NCBI RefSeq assembly: GCF_017948265.1 | Contig: NZ_CP072852.1 | Span: forward strand, 3,844,001 to 3,908,000 | DNA: 64,000 bases | Direction: 5' to 3' | Origin: Rhodoferax sp. PAMC 29310 | Lineage (GTDB): Bacteria > Pseudomonadota > Gammaproteobacteria > Burkholderiales > Burkholderiaceae_C | Shown: positions 50,741 through 61,193 of the stretch, piece by piece | Position numbering within the stretch: position 1 is the first letter of the stretch | How the letters are laid out: each line of letters opens with the position of its first letter | The notes under the pieces: model-generated | Seen by the model: only the letters and a program-made list of their open reading frames with translations | Databases searched by the model: none | What the model was told of the DNA's origin: nothing | Made by a program: the position numbers and the translations under genes

Positions 50741-52837
50741 TCAAGAGGCTGCTTCTACGTCCACCAGGCAGTCGTAAAACGTGGGGCCGCGGCCCAGGTC
50801 GGTGAGTTTTTGGCTTGTCACCTCATTGACGTTCTTCCCATCCAACCCCAGCTTTCGCCACCACACGCCCAGGCCGTTCACCACGCCAGGGCGGGCGCGT
50901 TTGGAGATGCTGACTTTGCAGCGGTAGCTGCCGCGCTGGTTGAACACCCGAACAATGCTGTTGTGCGCGATGCCACGGGCTTGCGCATCGTCCGCGTGTA
51001 TTTCCAAAATGGGCTCGCCTTCAATGTCGCGCAGGCTTTTCACGTTGACAAAGCTGGAGTTCAAGAAGTTGCGCGCCGGTGGCGAGATCATGGCCAGCGG
51101 GTAGCGCTCCGAGGTGTTGAAGGCCTCGTGGTTGGGCACATGGTTGGGGAGGCCGTCTTGGCCGCTGGCCGCCAAGCTGGCGCTGAAAAACTCGCAGCGC
51201 CCTGAGGGGGTGGGGAAGTTGCCCTGGGCAAAGGGTGCGTCCGGGCTTTGCAGCGTGGAGAAACCGTGGCTTAGCAAGTCGTCAAAAGACACGGTGTCGC
51301 CAAAGGCCTGGCGGCAGAGGGCTTCGTCGGTCTCGGCAAAGCAGGGGTGGGTGAAGCCCATGGCCTGGGCCAGCTCCCGAAAAATCTGGGTGTTGGGCTT
51401 GGCTTCGCCTTGCGGGGCAATCGAGGGGCGGTTGAGCAGCGCGTCGGTATGGCCGTAGCTGGCGTGCACGTCCCAGTGTTCCAGTTGAGTGGTGGCGGGC
51501 AGCAGGTAGTCGGCGTAGTCGGCGGTGTCGGTCTGAAAATGCTCCAGCACCACGGTGAACAGGTCTTCGCGTGCAAAGCCTTGCACCACTTTGCTGGAAT
51601 CGGGCGCAACGGCGACGGGGTTGCTGTTGTAAACCACCAGCGCTTCAATGGCCGGGCCAAACTCAGGGCTTGCGGGGCGGAGCAAGTCGTCGCCAATGGT
51701 GCTCATGTTGATGGTGCGGGGTGTGCGCCCAGCCAGCAGCTCTGGCATTTGCAGCGCGGCGCGCTGAACCGGAAACTGGCCGGAGCTGGACAGCAGCACG
51801 CCACCGGCGCGGTGGCGCCAAGCGCCAATCAGGGCGGGCAGAGATGCAATCAGGCGCACGGCGTTGCCGCCACCGTGTACGCGCTGCAGGCCGTAGTTCA
51901 TGCGAATGGCAGCGGGTTCGCCACTGTGCACTGTGCGGCCATAGTCTTGCGCCAGCGCGCGGATTTGACCGGCGGTAATGCCGCAAATGGCGGCGGCCCG
52001 CTCTGGCGACCACTGCAGGGCGCGTTCACGGAGCTGGCTCCAACCCAGGGTGTGGCGGGTCAGGTAGTCGTGGTCGAGCCAGTTGTGGGTGATGAGTTCA
52101 TGCATCAGCGCCAGGGCCAGCGCGCCGTCGGTGCCGGGCAGCAGGGCGATGTGCTCATGGCATTTGTCGGCGGTTTCGCTGCGCCGGGGGTCAATGCAAA
52201 TGAGCTTGGCACCGTTGCGTTTGGCCACCTGGGCGTAGCGCCAGAAGTGCAGGTTGCTGGCAATGGAGTTGCTGCCCCAGATCAGAATGAGTTTGGATTC
52301 GGCAAAAAACTGCACCTTCATGCCCACCTTGCCGCCCAGTGTCTGTGTGAGGCCCTCGGCCCCGGCAGCGGCGCAAATGGTGCGGTCCAGCAGGGCGGCG
52401 CCCAGGTGGTTAAAAAACCGGGCGGCCATGCTCTCGCTTTGCACCAGACCCATGGTGCCGGCGTAGCTGTAGGGCTGAATGGCCTGGGCCGCCTCCGGCC
52501 CCCGGCTGGCAATGGCGGTGAGCCGGGCGGCAATGTCTTTCAAAGCGCTGTCCCAGCTGACCAGCTCGAACTGGCCCGAGCCCTTGGGGCCGATGCGCTT
52601 CAGGGGGTGCAGCAGCCGCTCCGAGTGGTAGGTGCGCTCCGGGTAGCGGGACACCTTGGTGCACAGGGCGCCGTCGGTGTGCGGGTGGGCCGGGTTGCCT
52701 TGCACCTTGATGGCGATGCCGCCTGACACGGTGGTCAACATGGAGCAGGTGTCGGGGCAGTCGTGCGGGCAGGCGCCCAGCACCTGGGTCGTCACGGGGG
52801 CAAGTGGGTCAAGGGGGGCAAGCGTGGAGTCGTTCAT
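50741..52837 (-). CDS. Molybdopterin-dependent oxidoreductase (Fe4S4-containing, formate dehydrogenase/BisC-like)
   Basis: 698 residues, no Tat signal, so cytoplasmic. N-terminal iron-sulfur motif GACPHDCPDTCSM with the last ligand probably in GALCTKVSRYPER, as in the Molybdop_Fe4S4 domain. Then the molybdopterin domain (SKLILIWGSNSIASNLHFWRYAQVAKRNGAKLICIDPR, DYADYLLPATTQLEHWDVHASYG) and the C-terminal molydop_binding part (FLNSSFVNVKSLRDIEGEPILEIHADDAQARGIAHNSIVRVFN). The family reduces or oxidises oxo/sulfur or C1 substrates; the real substrate is unknown. No partner subunits are adjacent. It is divergent from the M20 gene. Confidence 0.87.
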   Translation of the reverse strand: MNDSTLAPLDPLAPVTTQVLGACPHDCPDTCSMLTTVSGGIAIKVQGNPAHPHTDGALCTKVSRYPERTYHSERLLHPLKRIGPKGSGQFELVSWDSALKDIAARLTAIASRGPEAAQAIQPYSYAGTMGLVQSESMAARFFNHLGAALLDRTICAAAGAEGLTQTLGGKVGMKVQFFAESKLILIWGSNSIASNLHFWRYAQVAKRNGAKLICIDPRRSETADKCHEHIALLPGTDGALALALMHELITHNWLDHDYLTRHTLGWSQLRERALQWSPERAAAICGITAGQIRALAQDYGRTVHSGEPAAIRMNYGLQRVHGGGNAVRLIASLPALIGAWRHRAGGVLLSSSGQFPVQRAALQMPELLAGRTPRTINMSTIGDDLLRPASPEFGPAIEALVVYNSNPVAVAPDSSKVVQGFAREDLFTVVLEHFQTDTADYADYLLPATTQLEHWDVHASYGHTDALLNRPSIAPQGEAKPNTQIFRELAQAMGFTHPCFAETDEALCRQAFGDTVSFDDLLSHGFSTLQSPDAPFAQGNFPTPSGRCEFFSASLAASGQDGLPNHVPNHEAFNTSERYPLAMISPPARNFLNSSFVNVKSLRDIEGEPILEIHADDAQARGIAHNSIVRVFNQRGSYRCKVSISKRARPGVVNGLGVWWRKLGLDGKNVNEVTSQKLTDLGRGPTFYDCLVDVEAAS

Positions 52838-52958
52838 GGCCGGGGCGCAAAAGTAAGAGGGCTATTTTGGCCCAAATGCATGAGACCACAAGGGGCACTG
52901 GGGCGGGCTGCTGGCAGGCCGAGTGGCTTGCTTATAGACTGTGCCAACAGGAGCGCTT

Positions 52959-54152
52959 ATGAAAATCATCGATTCCATCGTGACCCAGGCCGCCGAGATG
53001 GCCACCATTCGGCGCGATATTCACGCCCACCCCGAGCTGTGTTTTAAGGAGGTGCGCACCGCCGAGGTGGTGGCACAAAAGCTGACCGAGTGGGGCATTC
53101 CCATCCACCGGGGGCTGGGCACCACCGGCGTGGTGGGGATTGTCAAAAACGGCACCTCCAACCGGTCCATTGGCCTGCGGGCGGACATGGACGCCCTGCC
53201 CATGCAAGAGTTCAATACCTTCAGCCACGCCAGCCAGCACCCCGGCAAGATGCACGCCTGTGGCCACGACGGCCACACCGCCATGCTGCTGGCCGCCGCC
53301 CGGCATTTGGCCAAACACCGTAATTTTGACGGCACCGTGTATCTGATCTTCCAGCCCGCTGAAGAGGGCGGAGGCGGTGCGCGCGAGATGATCAAGGTGG
53401 GTTTGTTTGAACAATTCCCCATGGACGCCGTGTTTGGCATGCACAACTGGCCCGGCGGCGAGGTGGGCCAATTTGCCGCCAGCGTGGGGCCGGTGATGGC
53501 GTCCAGCAACGAGTTTCGCATCACCATCAAAGGCAAGGGCGGCCACGCCGCCATGCCGCACAACGGGTTGGACCCGGTGCCGGTGGCGTGCCAGATGGTG
53601 CTGGCGTTTCAGACCATCATCAGTCGCAACACGCGCCCGATTGACTCCGGCGTGGTGTCGGTGACGATGATTCACGCCGGTGAGGCCACCAATGTGATTC
53701 CCGACAGCGTGGAGTTGCGCGGCACGGTGCGCACCTTTACCGTGGAGGTGCTGGACATGATTGAGCAGCGCATGCGCCAGATCGCCGAGCACACCTGTGC
53801 GGCGTTTGAGGCGAGCTGTGAGTTCAGCTTTGTGCGCAATTACCCGCCCACCATCAACAGTGCCAAAGAAGCCGAGTTTGCCCGCCAGGTGATGGCCAGC
53901 ATCGTGGGCGAAGACCAAGTTTTAGTGCAAGAGCCCACCATGGGCGCGGAAGACTTCTCTTTCATGCTGCAAGCCAAACCGGGTTGTTACAGCTTTATCT
54001 TCAATGGCGACGGCGCGCACCGCGAGATGGGCCACGGCGGCGGGCCGTGCATGTTGCACAACCCAAGTTACGACTTCAACGACGACTTGATTCCGCTGGG
54101 CGCCACCTACTGGGTGCGTTTGGCCGAGGAATGGCTGAAAACCGAGGCCTGA
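52959..54152 (+). CDS. M20-family amidohydrolase (hippurate hydrolase/aminoacylase-like)
   Basis: 397 residues from the ATG at 52959, chosen for GGAG six bases upstream; GTG 52941 is a less likely start. Metal and active-site motifs are whole: IRRDIHAHPELCFKEVRTAEVVA, MHACGHDGHTAMLL with Cys and His ligands, the Glu pair in FQPAEEGGGGA, and FGMHNWPGGEVGQFA. M20D enzymes cleave N-acyl amino acids such as hippurate. The gene stands alone, divergent from the molybdopterin gene. Confidence 0.9.
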   Translation: MKIIDSIVTQAAEMATIRRDIHAHPELCFKEVRTAEVVAQKLTEWGIPIHRGLGTTGVVGIVKNGTSNRSIGLRADMDALPMQEFNTFSHASQHPGKMHACGHDGHTAMLLAAARHLAKHRNFDGTVYLIFQPAEEGGGGAREMIKVGLFEQFPMDAVFGMHNWPGGEVGQFAASVGPVMASSNEFRITIKGKGGHAAMPHNGLDPVPVACQMVLAFQTIISRNTRPIDSGVVSVTMIHAGEATNVIPDSVELRGTVRTFTVEVLDMIEQRMRQIAEHTCAAFEASCEFSFVRNYPPTINSAKEAEFARQVMASIVGEDQVLVQEPTMGAEDFSFMLQAKPGCYSFIFNGDGAHREMGHGGGPCMLHNPSYDFNDDLIPLGATYWVRLAEEWLKTEA

Positions 54153-54195
54153 TAGCCCCAGTCACCCAGCACCTGCGGGTGGCTGGGTGCTATGC

Positions 54196-54236
54196 ATTAA
54201 ATAGCTAGGTGTCTAGATAATCTGGGCGCTAGCAGT
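54196..54236. repeat. Diverged dispersed-repeat copy at the end of coaX
   Basis: AAATAGCTAGGTGTCTAG followed by TGGGCGCTAGCAG resembles the outer parts of the ATAGCTGCTTGCGC repeat as I know it from this family. It overlaps the last codons and stop of coaX (residues ASAQII). The match is weak. Confidence 0.35.
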
Positions 54237-55007
54237 CTGTTTTCCTTGAAATCGTCGGGCTGCCATTTCCAGCAGGCCATCAAAAATCAGGTTCTCGGCC
54301 AGCTCAAACGGCACCGACATGCTCGGCGCCATTTTCCAGCCGGCGCCACCGGTCATGAAGCACTTGGGCTCGGTACCGCAGTGGGTGCGCACATGTTTAA
54401 CCATGCATTCCACCGCCCCGGCAATGGCAAATGTGCCACCGCTGGTCAGGGCGTCGCTGGTGTTGGTGGGAAATTCACGCACCGTGCCTGTGGGCACGTG
54501 GAGGCCGGCGGTGCCGGACTCCAGCGCGCGCAGCATGATGCCGTGACCGGGCAGGATGATGCCGCCCAGGAACTTGCCGCTGGCGTCAATGGCCTCTACC
54601 GTGACGGCCGTGCCCACCATGACCACCACCATCGGACTCGCCGGCCCTTGGGCCAAACCCCGGTGCCAAGCGCCAATCATGGCCACCCAGCGGTCCGCAC
54701 CCAGCCGGGTGGGGTGGTCGTAGCCATTGGTCAGTCCGGCCTCTTCGGCGCTGGACACCACCCAGTGCGGGGCCAGGTCCCAAATCTCCATTTGTTCTTG
54801 GACACGGCGCTTCACCGCGTCACCGGCCACGATGCAGCCCAGCATTTGGGTGGGGGCCGGCAGGTTGGCCCAGGCCCCTTCAGAGAGCTTCTCTATATTG
54901 TCCAAAAACTCCGCTCCCTGGGCCATGGGGACGGCATTCCCCTTGGCACTGGGGTAGAGCGCCCATTTCAGGCGGGTGTTGCCAACGTCGATTGCCAAAA
55001 AGGTCAT
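54213..55007 (-). CDS. coaX: Type III pantothenate kinase CoaX
   Basis: 264 residues from the ATG at 55007 ([19 protein letters not shown]), the canonical start with the Asp-containing phosphate-1 motif. [35 protein letters not shown] and [16 protein letters not shown] match the family's phosphate-binding and pantothenate regions. First step of coenzyme A synthesis in the cytoplasm; type III enzymes are not inhibited by CoA and need a monovalent cation. It lies 47 bp after the persulfide dioxygenase gene on the same strand. Its 3' end may be repeat-derived. Confidence 0.93.
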   Translation of the reverse strand: MTFLAIDVGNTRLKWALYPSAKGNAVPMAQGAEFLDNIEKLSEGAWANLPAPTQMLGCIVAGDAVKRRVQEQMEIWDLAPHWVVSSAEEAGLTNGYDHPTRLGADRWVAMIGAWHRGLAQGPASPMVVVMVGTAVTVEAIDASGKFLGGIILPGHGIMLRALESGTAGLHVPTGTVREFPTNTSDALTSGGTFAIAGAVECMVKHVRTHCGTEPKCFMTGGAGWKMAPSMSVPFELAENLIFDGLLEMAARRFQGKQTASAQII

Positions 55008-55054
55008 GCGCGCATTATCCGTAAACCAAGGGGAGGGAAATGACCGGCTGGGAC

Positions 55055-56176
55055 TTAACCCTGTCGCCAAGGCAGGCCATGAAAGCGCCAGCCGCCGGTG
55101 CGGCCTCGTTGGGCATCTCCATTGGGGTCGCCCTCAAAGCCTTCCAAAATGTTGTAGGCCTCCATACCCAGCTCCGTGGCGCGCTTGGCCGCCGCAATAG
55201 AGCGCACGCCGCTGCGGCACAGCAGCACGACCTTTTGGCCCGGCGCCACGGCCGCTTTCAGGCCTGCGTCGAACTCGGCGTTCATCGCCATGCCCGGCCA
55301 TTGCTTCCAGGCCAGTGGTACGGCGTCTGGCACAAAGCCGACCCAGGCCCTTTCGGCGTCGGTGCGCACATCCACCAGGACGGCGTCGCCCGATTGCCAC
55401 CACCGCCAGGCCAGTTGAGGCGACACGTCGCCGGCATAGCCGGCGGCCTCACGGGCGGCCAGCATGGGGGTGTCAGCCACCTCACTGGCGTCATGGCGCA
55501 GGCCAGAGGTCAGATTCGCGGGCACCGCCTCGTCAATGCGTTTGGGTTTGGGCAGGTTCAGTGCCGCCATGATGGCGCTGAATTCGGCCTGGGTTTTGCC
55601 GGCAATGCGGGCGTTGCCTGTTTTCTGCGCACCGATGGTGGAGTGGCTGCGGCCTTTGTAGTCGTGGCCGGGCCACACCGTCGTGGCGTCGGGCAGCTTG
55701 AACAGCACATCGGTCAGGCTGTGAAACAGGGCCTCAGAACTGCCGGACTGAAAGTCGGTGCGGCCGCAGCCGTCGATCAACAGCGTGTCACCGGTGAACA
55801 CATGGTCGCGCCAGACAAAGCTCATGCTGCCGGCGGTGTGGCCGGGTGTGTGCAGGGCTTGAATGGTCTCACCGCCAAACTTAAGTGTGTCGCCGTCTTT
55901 CAGTTGCACGGCGGCGGTGGTGATGCCGCAGCCGTCCGGCGCAGCGGTTTTGGCGCCCGCCAACTCCGCCAATTGGCCGGCACTGGTGATGTGATCCGCA
56001 TGCGCGTGGGTCTCCAGCGTCCAGATGAGCTTGAGCCGGTGCTGGCGCAGCACCTCCAGGTCACGCTCGATTTGCTCGTCCACCGGGTCAATGATGACGG
56101 CCTCCCGCGTGGACGCATCAAACAACACATAGGTGTAGGTGCTGGACGTGGTGTCAAAAAGTTGAATGGGTTTCAT
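55055..56176 (-). CDS. Persulfide dioxygenase (ETHE1-type) fused to rhodanese
   Basis: 373 residues from the ATG at 56176 ([20 protein letters not shown]); the frame runs 39 codons further up without similarity. The metallo-beta-lactamase part (1-240) has the iron site [27 protein letters not shown], the ETHE1 marks [18 protein letters not shown] and [13 protein letters not shown]-terminal rhodanese (about 265-365) has the active loop [11 protein letters not shown] with its cysteine. Such fusions oxidise glutathione persulfide to sulfite and move sulfane sulfur to or from thiosulfate. It is divergent from icmF across a palindromic operator. Confidence 0.93.
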   Translation of the reverse strand: MKPIQLFDTTSSTYTYVLFDASTREAVIIDPVDEQIERDLEVLRQHRLKLIWTLETHAHADHITSAGQLAELAGAKTAAPDGCGITTAAVQLKDGDTLKFGGETIQALHTPGHTAGSMSFVWRDHVFTGDTLLIDGCGRTDFQSGSSEALFHSLTDVLFKLPDATTVWPGHDYKGRSHSTIGAQKTGNARIAGKTQAEFSAIMAALNLPKPKRIDEAVPANLTSGLRHDASEVADTPMLAAREAAGYAGDVSPQLAWRWWQSGDAVLVDVRTDAERAWVGFVPDAVPLAWKQWPGMAMNAEFDAGLKAAVAPGQKVVLLCRSGVRSIAAAKRATELGMEAYNILEGFEGDPNGDAQRGRTGGWRFHGLPWRQG

Positions 56177-56293
56177 GGCGCGGCCCTGGGGTGACTGGGT
56201 GAAAAGGCTGAAGGAGTGCGTCGCACATAAAGCGCACTCTAATTGATTTTGAGCGGGGCTTGCTGCCAACGCGTATCCGGCGCAGGATGCCAA

Positions 56294-56336
56294 AGCGCCA
56301 GAAAGGCGCTAAGATTGACGTTTACGTAAACGTCAA
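56294..56336. promoter_or_regulatory. Perfect 22-bp palindromic operator upstream of icmF
   Basis: TTGACGTTTAC (56315-56325) is followed directly by its exact complement GTAAACGTCAA (56326-56336). The form (inverted ACGT cores) resembles operators of LiuR-type MerR regulators of branched-chain and acyl-CoA degradation. A small inverted repeat AGCGCC-AGAAA-GGCGCT lies just before it (56294-56310). Confidence 0.75.
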
Positions 56337-56403
56337 GTCAGCAGGGGCTGTTCCCATGCTGACTCGATTTTCAAAATAAACGCACCCTGCCGGAGACAAG
56401 CCC

Positions 56404-59400
56404 ATGACCGAACTGTCCGCTGATTACAAGGCCCTTGCCAATTACCGCCCCACCCACAAGGTGCGCTTTGTCACCGCGGCCAGCCTGTTTGACGGGCACG
56501 ACGCGGCCATCAACATCATGCGTCGCATCTTGCAGGGCATGGGCGCCGAGGTGATTCACCTGGGCCACAACCGCTCGGTGGACGAGGTGGTCACCGCCGC
56601 CCTGCAGGAAGACGTGCAGGGCATTGCCATCAGCTCTTACCAGGGCGGGCATATGGAGTATTTCAAGTACATGGTAGACCTGCTGAAAGAGCGGGGTGGC
56701 GCGCACATTCAGGTGTTTGGCGGCGGTGGTGGCGTCATCGTGCCGTCGGAGATCAGTGAGTTGCAGGACTACGGCGTGTCACGGATCTTCAGCCCGGAAG
56801 ACGGCCAGCGCATGGGCCTGGCCGGCATGATTGGCGAGATGGTGATGCGTTGCGACAAAGACCTGACGGCTTACGCGCCGCAGGACATTGCCGCCATTCA
56901 AGGCCACGGGGAGATGAACTGGCGCGCTTTGAGTCAGCTCATCACCGCGCTGGAGAACGAAAACGCCGGCGGCACGGCCAAAGGCAATGTTTCAGCACCT
57001 TTGAGTGGTTTGGTCGAGGAAATACGGGCGCAAGCCGCTATCAAAAAGATACCAGTGTTGGGCATCACCGGCACCGGCGGTGCGGGCAAGTCGTCGCTCA
57101 CCGACGAGTTGATTCGCCGCTTGCGGCTGGACCAGGGCGACAGCCTGCGCGTGGCGGTGATCAGCATTGACCCCTCCCGGCGCAAGAGCGGCGGCGCCTT
57201 GCTGGGCGACCGCATTCGCATGAACGCCATCAGCCCCTGGAGCCAAGGTCCGCGTGTGTTCATGCGCAGCCTGGCCACGCGTGACTTTGGCAGCGAGATC
57301 AGTGCGGCGCTGCCGGATGTGATTGCCGCCTGCAAGGTGGCTGGTTTTGACCTGGTGGTGGTGGAAACCTCGGGCATTGGCCAGGGTGACGCGGCTATCG
57401 TTCCCTATGTGGACGTGCCCATGTACGTCATGACGCCCGAGTTTGGCGCCGCCAGCCAGCTTGAAAAAATCGACATGCTGGACTTTGCCGAGTTTGTGGC
57501 CATCAATAAGTTTGACCGCAAAGGCTCGCTGGACGCCCTGCGTGATGTGGCCAAGCAAGTGCAACGCAACAAAGAAGCCTGGACCACCCCGGCTGACCAG
57601 ATGCCCGTGTTTGGCACCATGGCCGCCCGCTTCAATGACGACGGCGTGACTGCCCTTTACCAGGCGCTGAAAGTGCGGCTGGAGGCCTTGGGCATGGTGT
57701 TTGCCCCAGCGATCTTGCCCACGGTTTCGGTGCGCCACAGCACCAACCAGACCCCCGTGGTGCCCGCCGCCCGGACCCGCTATTTGGCCGAAATCAGCGA
57801 CACCGTGCGCGCCTACAAAAAGCGCGCCCGCAGCCAGGCCACGCTGGCGCGTGAGTTGCAGCAACTCAATGCCACGGCCCGCATGCTTGACGAAGACGAC
57901 GCCAGCCGCGATGGCGCCAAAAACACCGTGCTCAGGCTGGCCAAAGAGCGCGCCTTGGGTGTGGACGGCAGCGCCCAGAAGCTGCTGGCCCAGTGGCCCA
58001 GCATGCAGGCCGCCTACGCGGGTGACGAATACGTCGTCAAAATCCGCGACAAGGAAATCCGCACCGCGCTCACCACCCAATCGCTCTCCGGCACCACCAT
58101 TCGCAAAGTGGCCTTGCCGCAGTACGAAGACGACGGCGAAATCTTGAAGTGGCTGATGCTGGACAACGTGCCTGGCAGCTACCCCTACACCGCCGGCACC
58201 TTTGCCTTCAAGCGCGAAGGTGAAGACCCCACTCGCATGTTCGCCGGTGAAGGCGACGCCTTTCGCACCAACAAGCGCTTCAAGCTGCTCAGCGAAGGCA
58301 TGGCCGCCAAGCGCCTGTCCACCGCGTTTGACTCGGTCACCCTTTATGGAAACGACCCCGATCCGCGTCCGGACATTTACGGCAAGGTGGGCAACTCCGG
58401 CGTGAGCATTGCCACGCTGGACGACATGAAGGTGTTGTACGGCGGGTTTGATTTGTGCTCGCCCACGACCAGCGTCTCCATGACCATCAACGGCCCCGCG
58501 CCGTCGATTCTGGCCATGTTCATGAACACGGCCATTGACCAGAACATCGACAAGTTCAAGGCCGACAACGGCCGCGACCCCACCGACACCGAGTTGGAAA
58601 AAATCAAGGAGTGGGTGCAGGAAAACGTGCGCGGCACCGTTCAGGCCGACATTCTGAAAGAAGACCAGGGCCAAAACACCTGCATCTTCAGCACCGAGTT
58701 CAGCCTGAAAGTCATGGGCGACATTGCCCAGTACTTTGTGCACAACCGGGTGCGCAACTTTTACTCGGTGTCCATCAGCGGTTACCACATTGCCGAAGCC
58801 GGCGCCAATCCCATCAGCCAGTTGGCCTTCACCTTGAGCAATGGGTTTACCTTTGTCGAAGCCTATCTGGCGCGCGGCATGCACATTGATGACTTTGCGC
58901 CCAACCTGAGCTTCTTCTTCAGCAACGGCATGGACCCGGAATACACCGTCATGGGCCGCGTCGCACGTCGCATCTGGGCGGTCGCCATGAAGGAAAAATA
59001 CGGCGCCAACGAGCGCAGCCAGAAGCTGAAATACCACATTCAAACCAGTGGCCGCAGCCTGCACGCGCAAGAGATTCAGTTCAACGACATTCGCACCACG
59101 CTGCAGGCGCTGATTGCGATTTACGACAACTGCAACAGCCTTCACACCAACGCGTTTGACGAAGCCATCACCACGCCCACCGAAGACTCGGTGCGCCGTG
59201 CCATGGCGATTCAGCTCATCATCAACCGTGAATGGGGCTTGGCCAAGAACGAGAACCCTTCACAGGGCGCCTTCATCATCGAAGAGCTGACCGAGTTGCT
59301 GGAAGAGGCCGTGCTGCTGGAGTTTGAGCGTATTGCCGAGCGCGGCGGCGTGCTGGGTGCCATGGAAACCGGCTACCAGCGGGGCCGGATCCAGGACGAG

Positions 59401-59730
59401 TCCATGCATTACGAAATGCTCAAGCACACGGGCGAGCTGCCCATCATTGGTGTTAACACCTTCCGCAACCCGCATGGCGACCCGGTCAACGACAAGCTTG
59501 AATTGGCCCGCTCCACTGACGAAGAGAAGCAAAACCAGCTCAAACGCTTGGCCGATTTCCACGCCCTGCACGCCAAAGCGTCGCCCGCGATGCTCAAACG
59601 CCTGCAACAAGCGGTCATTGAAAACAGCAATGTGTTCGAGGTGCTGATGGACGCCGTGCGCGTCTGCTCCCTGGGCCAGATTACCAACGCCTTGTTCGAG
59701 GTGGGCGGGCAGTACCGGCGAAATATGTAG
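56404..59730 (+). CDS. icmF: Fused isobutyryl-CoA mutase IcmF
   Basis: 1108 residues with the IcmF order: cobalamin-binding domain (about 20-150, with [35 protein letters not shown]), a MeaI-type GTPase chaperone (about 210-500; P-loop [50 protein letters not shown]), a linker, then the large mutase domain (about 560-1108; [47 protein letters not shown]). It interconverts isobutyryl-CoA and n-butyryl-CoA using adenosylcobalamin. A dispersed-repeat copy at 57020-57050 encodes the RAQAAIKK linker just before the GTPase. A single gene with a palindromic operator upstream. Confidence 0.95.
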   Translation: MTELSADYKALANYRPTHKVRFVTAASLFDGHDAAINIMRRILQGMGAEVIHLGHNRSVDEVVTAALQEDVQGIAISSYQGGHMEYFKYMVDLLKERGGAHIQVFGGGGGVIVPSEISELQDYGVSRIFSPEDGQRMGLAGMIGEMVMRCDKDLTAYAPQDIAAIQGHGEMNWRALSQLITALENENAGGTAKGNVSAPLSGLVEEIRAQAAIKKIPVLGITGTGGAGKSSLTDELIRRLRLDQGDSLRVAVISIDPSRRKSGGALLGDRIRMNAISPWSQGPRVFMRSLATRDFGSEISAALPDVIAACKVAGFDLVVVETSGIGQGDAAIVPYVDVPMYVMTPEFGAASQLEKIDMLDFAEFVAINKFDRKGSLDALRDVAKQVQRNKEAWTTPADQMPVFGTMAARFNDDGVTALYQALKVRLEALGMVFAPAILPTVSVRHSTNQTPVVPAARTRYLAEISDTVRAYKKRARSQATLARELQQLNATARMLDEDDASRDGAKNTVLRLAKERALGVDGSAQKLLAQWPSMQAAYAGDEYVVKIRDKEIRTALTTQSLSGTTIRKVALPQYEDDGEILKWLMLDNVPGSYPYTAGTFAFKREGEDPTRMFAGEGDAFRTNKRFKLLSEGMAAKRLSTAFDSVTLYGNDPDPRPDIYGKVGNSGVSIATLDDMKVLYGGFDLCSPTTSVSMTINGPAPSILAMFMNTAIDQNIDKFKADNGRDPTDTELEKIKEWVQENVRGTVQADILKEDQGQNTCIFSTEFSLKVMGDIAQYFVHNRVRNFYSVSISGYHIAEAGANPISQLAFTLSNGFTFVEAYLARGMHIDDFAPNLSFFFSNGMDPEYTVMGRVARRIWAVAMKEKYGANERSQKLKYHIQTSGRSLHAQEIQFNDIRTTLQALIAIYDNCNSLHTNAFDEAITTPTEDSVRRAMAIQLIINREWGLAKNENPSQGAFIIEELTELLEEAVLLEFERIAERGGVLGAMETGYQRGRIQDESMHYEMLKHTGELPIIGVNTFRNPHGDPVNDKLELARSTDEEKQNQLKRLADFHALHAKASPAMLKRLQQAVIENSNVFEVLMDAVRVCSLGQITNALFEVGGQYRRNM
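57020..57050. repeat. Dispersed Comamonadaceae-type repeat, copy inside icmF
   Basis: On the minus strand TTTTTGATAGCGGCTTGCGC, then CCGTATTTCC. It differs from the intergenic copy at 50664-50706 by one base over these 20. It falls in the linker between the cobalamin and GTPase domains and stays in frame. Confidence 0.6.
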
Positions 59731-59831
59731 GAGGGGAGGGGCACCTCACCACGTGAGCGTGCTCCGTCTCCCCTGCGTGCTTTGCGTGAGCCGTGAGGAC
59801 GCCGCTCTGCGTCCCCATCGGCCCGAGGTCG

Positions 59832-60958
59832 TTATTGAATCGCCGCCGGCTTGGCAACCTGCATCATCAAGTCGTTGTCCCACTTGCCACCGTCCACTTT
59901 GATGTGTGCGGCCGCGCCCAGCATGATGGCTTCAATGAGGTTGTGCGACAAGTAGACGTAAGTGCCTGGCTGTTTGAACTTGTAGGTGAACGCCCCGGCC
60001 GATCCGGCAGCGATGACCCAACTCTCAAGCCCTGTTGCGGGCTTGTCTGCCAGGTTGCCGCGCTCCCAGACGTAGTCGCCGTGGCCGCCAATCAGGTGCG
60101 GATAGGAGGGACGGTTGGCCTGTGAATGCAAAAACAGCACGGTTTCGCCTACTTTGGCGGTCATCGCGTTGTCACCCGTCAGCGCGCCTTTTGCGCCGCC
60201 AAACACCACGTGGGTGGGTATCAACCCCTCCATCACCTTCAGGTCATCGCCAAAGGATGAGATCGGGTCGGGGTAGCGCTTGTACTTGCCGTCCGCATCC
60301 TTTGGCAGGTAGTAGTCTTGCTCGCCAATGTAGTAGGCGCGGTCGTAATGCAAAGGCTTGCCCTGGTCATCCTTCAGGCCCGCTTTGGGCAGCACCAACA
60401 CCGCCCCGTTCATGCCGTGAACCACGTGCCAAGGGATCATCTGGCCGCCGGGCGCGCAGTGGTAGACAAACGTGCCGGGCTTGGTGGCCTTCCAGCGCAG
60501 AACCACCTGTTCACCGGGCTGAACCATGGTCAGCTCGCCGCCGCCCAAAGCGCCTGTTGCGGCGTGGAAATCAATGTTGTGCGGAAGCTGGTTGGTCTTT
60601 GGATTGACGAGTGTCAATTCAACATAGTCGCCCTCGTGCACCACGATGAGTGGGCCGGGGACGCTGCCGTTGAAGGCAAAAGTCCAGACAAAACGCCGGG
60701 TTCGACCTCCACCTCTTTTTATTCAATCACCATTTTTACTTCAACGATGCGAGGCTTGATCGATGGAGATTGGCTGTGGGCTGGCACGCCAGGCGGTTTG
60801 ACCAGCTGCTGGACCACGCGCTCCAGGCCACTGATCTTGGTCGGGCTGGTCGAGGGAACGGGATCAGCAGCGAAAACTGGTGTTGCGCCTAGTGCCAATG
60901 CGAGTGCCAGTGACAGTGACAGTGACAGCGTTGTGGAGTTAAAACGAAAGGGGGTCAT
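59832..60958 (-). pseudogene. nirK: Copper-containing nitrite reductase NirK, broken by a stop and a frameshift
   Basis: The N-terminal frame (60958-60719) gives a signal peptide (LSLSLSLALALALGATPVFA) and SGLERVVQQLVKPPGVPAH...IVEVKMVIE, then a TAA at 60719-60721. The same frame continues KEVEVEPGV, then similarity jumps by one base near the T4 run at 60690-60693 to [16 protein letters not shown] and the rest of NirK. All copper ligands remain: [27 protein letters not shown], the active-site His in [10 protein letters not shown] and YLSHNLIEA. So two small lesions lie in an otherwise whole gene. NirK reduces nitrite to nitric oxide in the periplasm. An intact FNR box lies upstream. A sequencing error could explain one lesion, less easily two. 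Confidence 0.85.
60892..60930. repeat. Hexamer tandem repeat in the nirK signal peptide
   Basis: Perfect and near-perfect copies of AGTGAC/AGTGCC encode the SLSLSLALALAL hydrophobic core. Such repeats change length by slippage in steps of two residues. Confidence 0.6.
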
Positions 60959-61054
60959 GAGCGGGCTCCTGCGCGAAGCGGACGTCCGGAATTCGGACAG
61001 TTGTCTCTTTTCTTTGCGCTGGCTTCACGCTAACTGTTACATCCAAAAATCGAA

Positions 61055-61068
61055 TTGATGCAAATCAA
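61055..61068. promoter_or_regulatory. Perfect FNR/DNR-type box upstream of nirK
   Basis: TTGAT-GCAA-ATCAA, an exact match to the TTGATNNNNATCAA consensus, centred about 103 bp before the nirK ATG. It suits oxygen- or nitric-oxide-controlled activation. Confidence 0.85.
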
Positions 61069-61145
61069 CGCCTTGATTGATATGGGCGGGTCGTACGGCT
61101 ACCCTATGTAGACGCTGCGTCGAGAGTTTGGTAAACGACAGGCGT

Positions 61146-61174
61146 AAAAAAGGGCGATTGAACCGCCCTTTTTT
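61146..61174. terminator. Terminator after the 55-aa gene
   Basis: A6, GGGCG, loop ATTGAAC, CGCCC, T6. On the minus strand it lies 20 bp after the small gene's stop; it can also act on plus-strand reads. Confidence 0.85.
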
Positions 61175-61193
61175 GGTGCTGACCGTGGTCAGA

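Noticed and set aside
51347..52726. 459-codon plus-strand frame opposite the molybdopterin oxidoreductase
   Set aside because: Low-complexity Gly/Ala/Val/His composition and no recognisable domain; the minus-strand gene explains the region.
52932..53918. 328-codon minus-strand frame opposite the M20 gene
   Set aside because: Mirror of a real gene with intact metal-binding motifs; His/Gly-rich shadow.
56992..59145. 717-codon open frame on the minus strand opposite icmF
   Set aside because: The plus strand encodes a full IcmF with all motifs; the antisense frame is His/Gly/Val/Arg-rich with no domain, a codon-bias shadow in GC-rich DNA.
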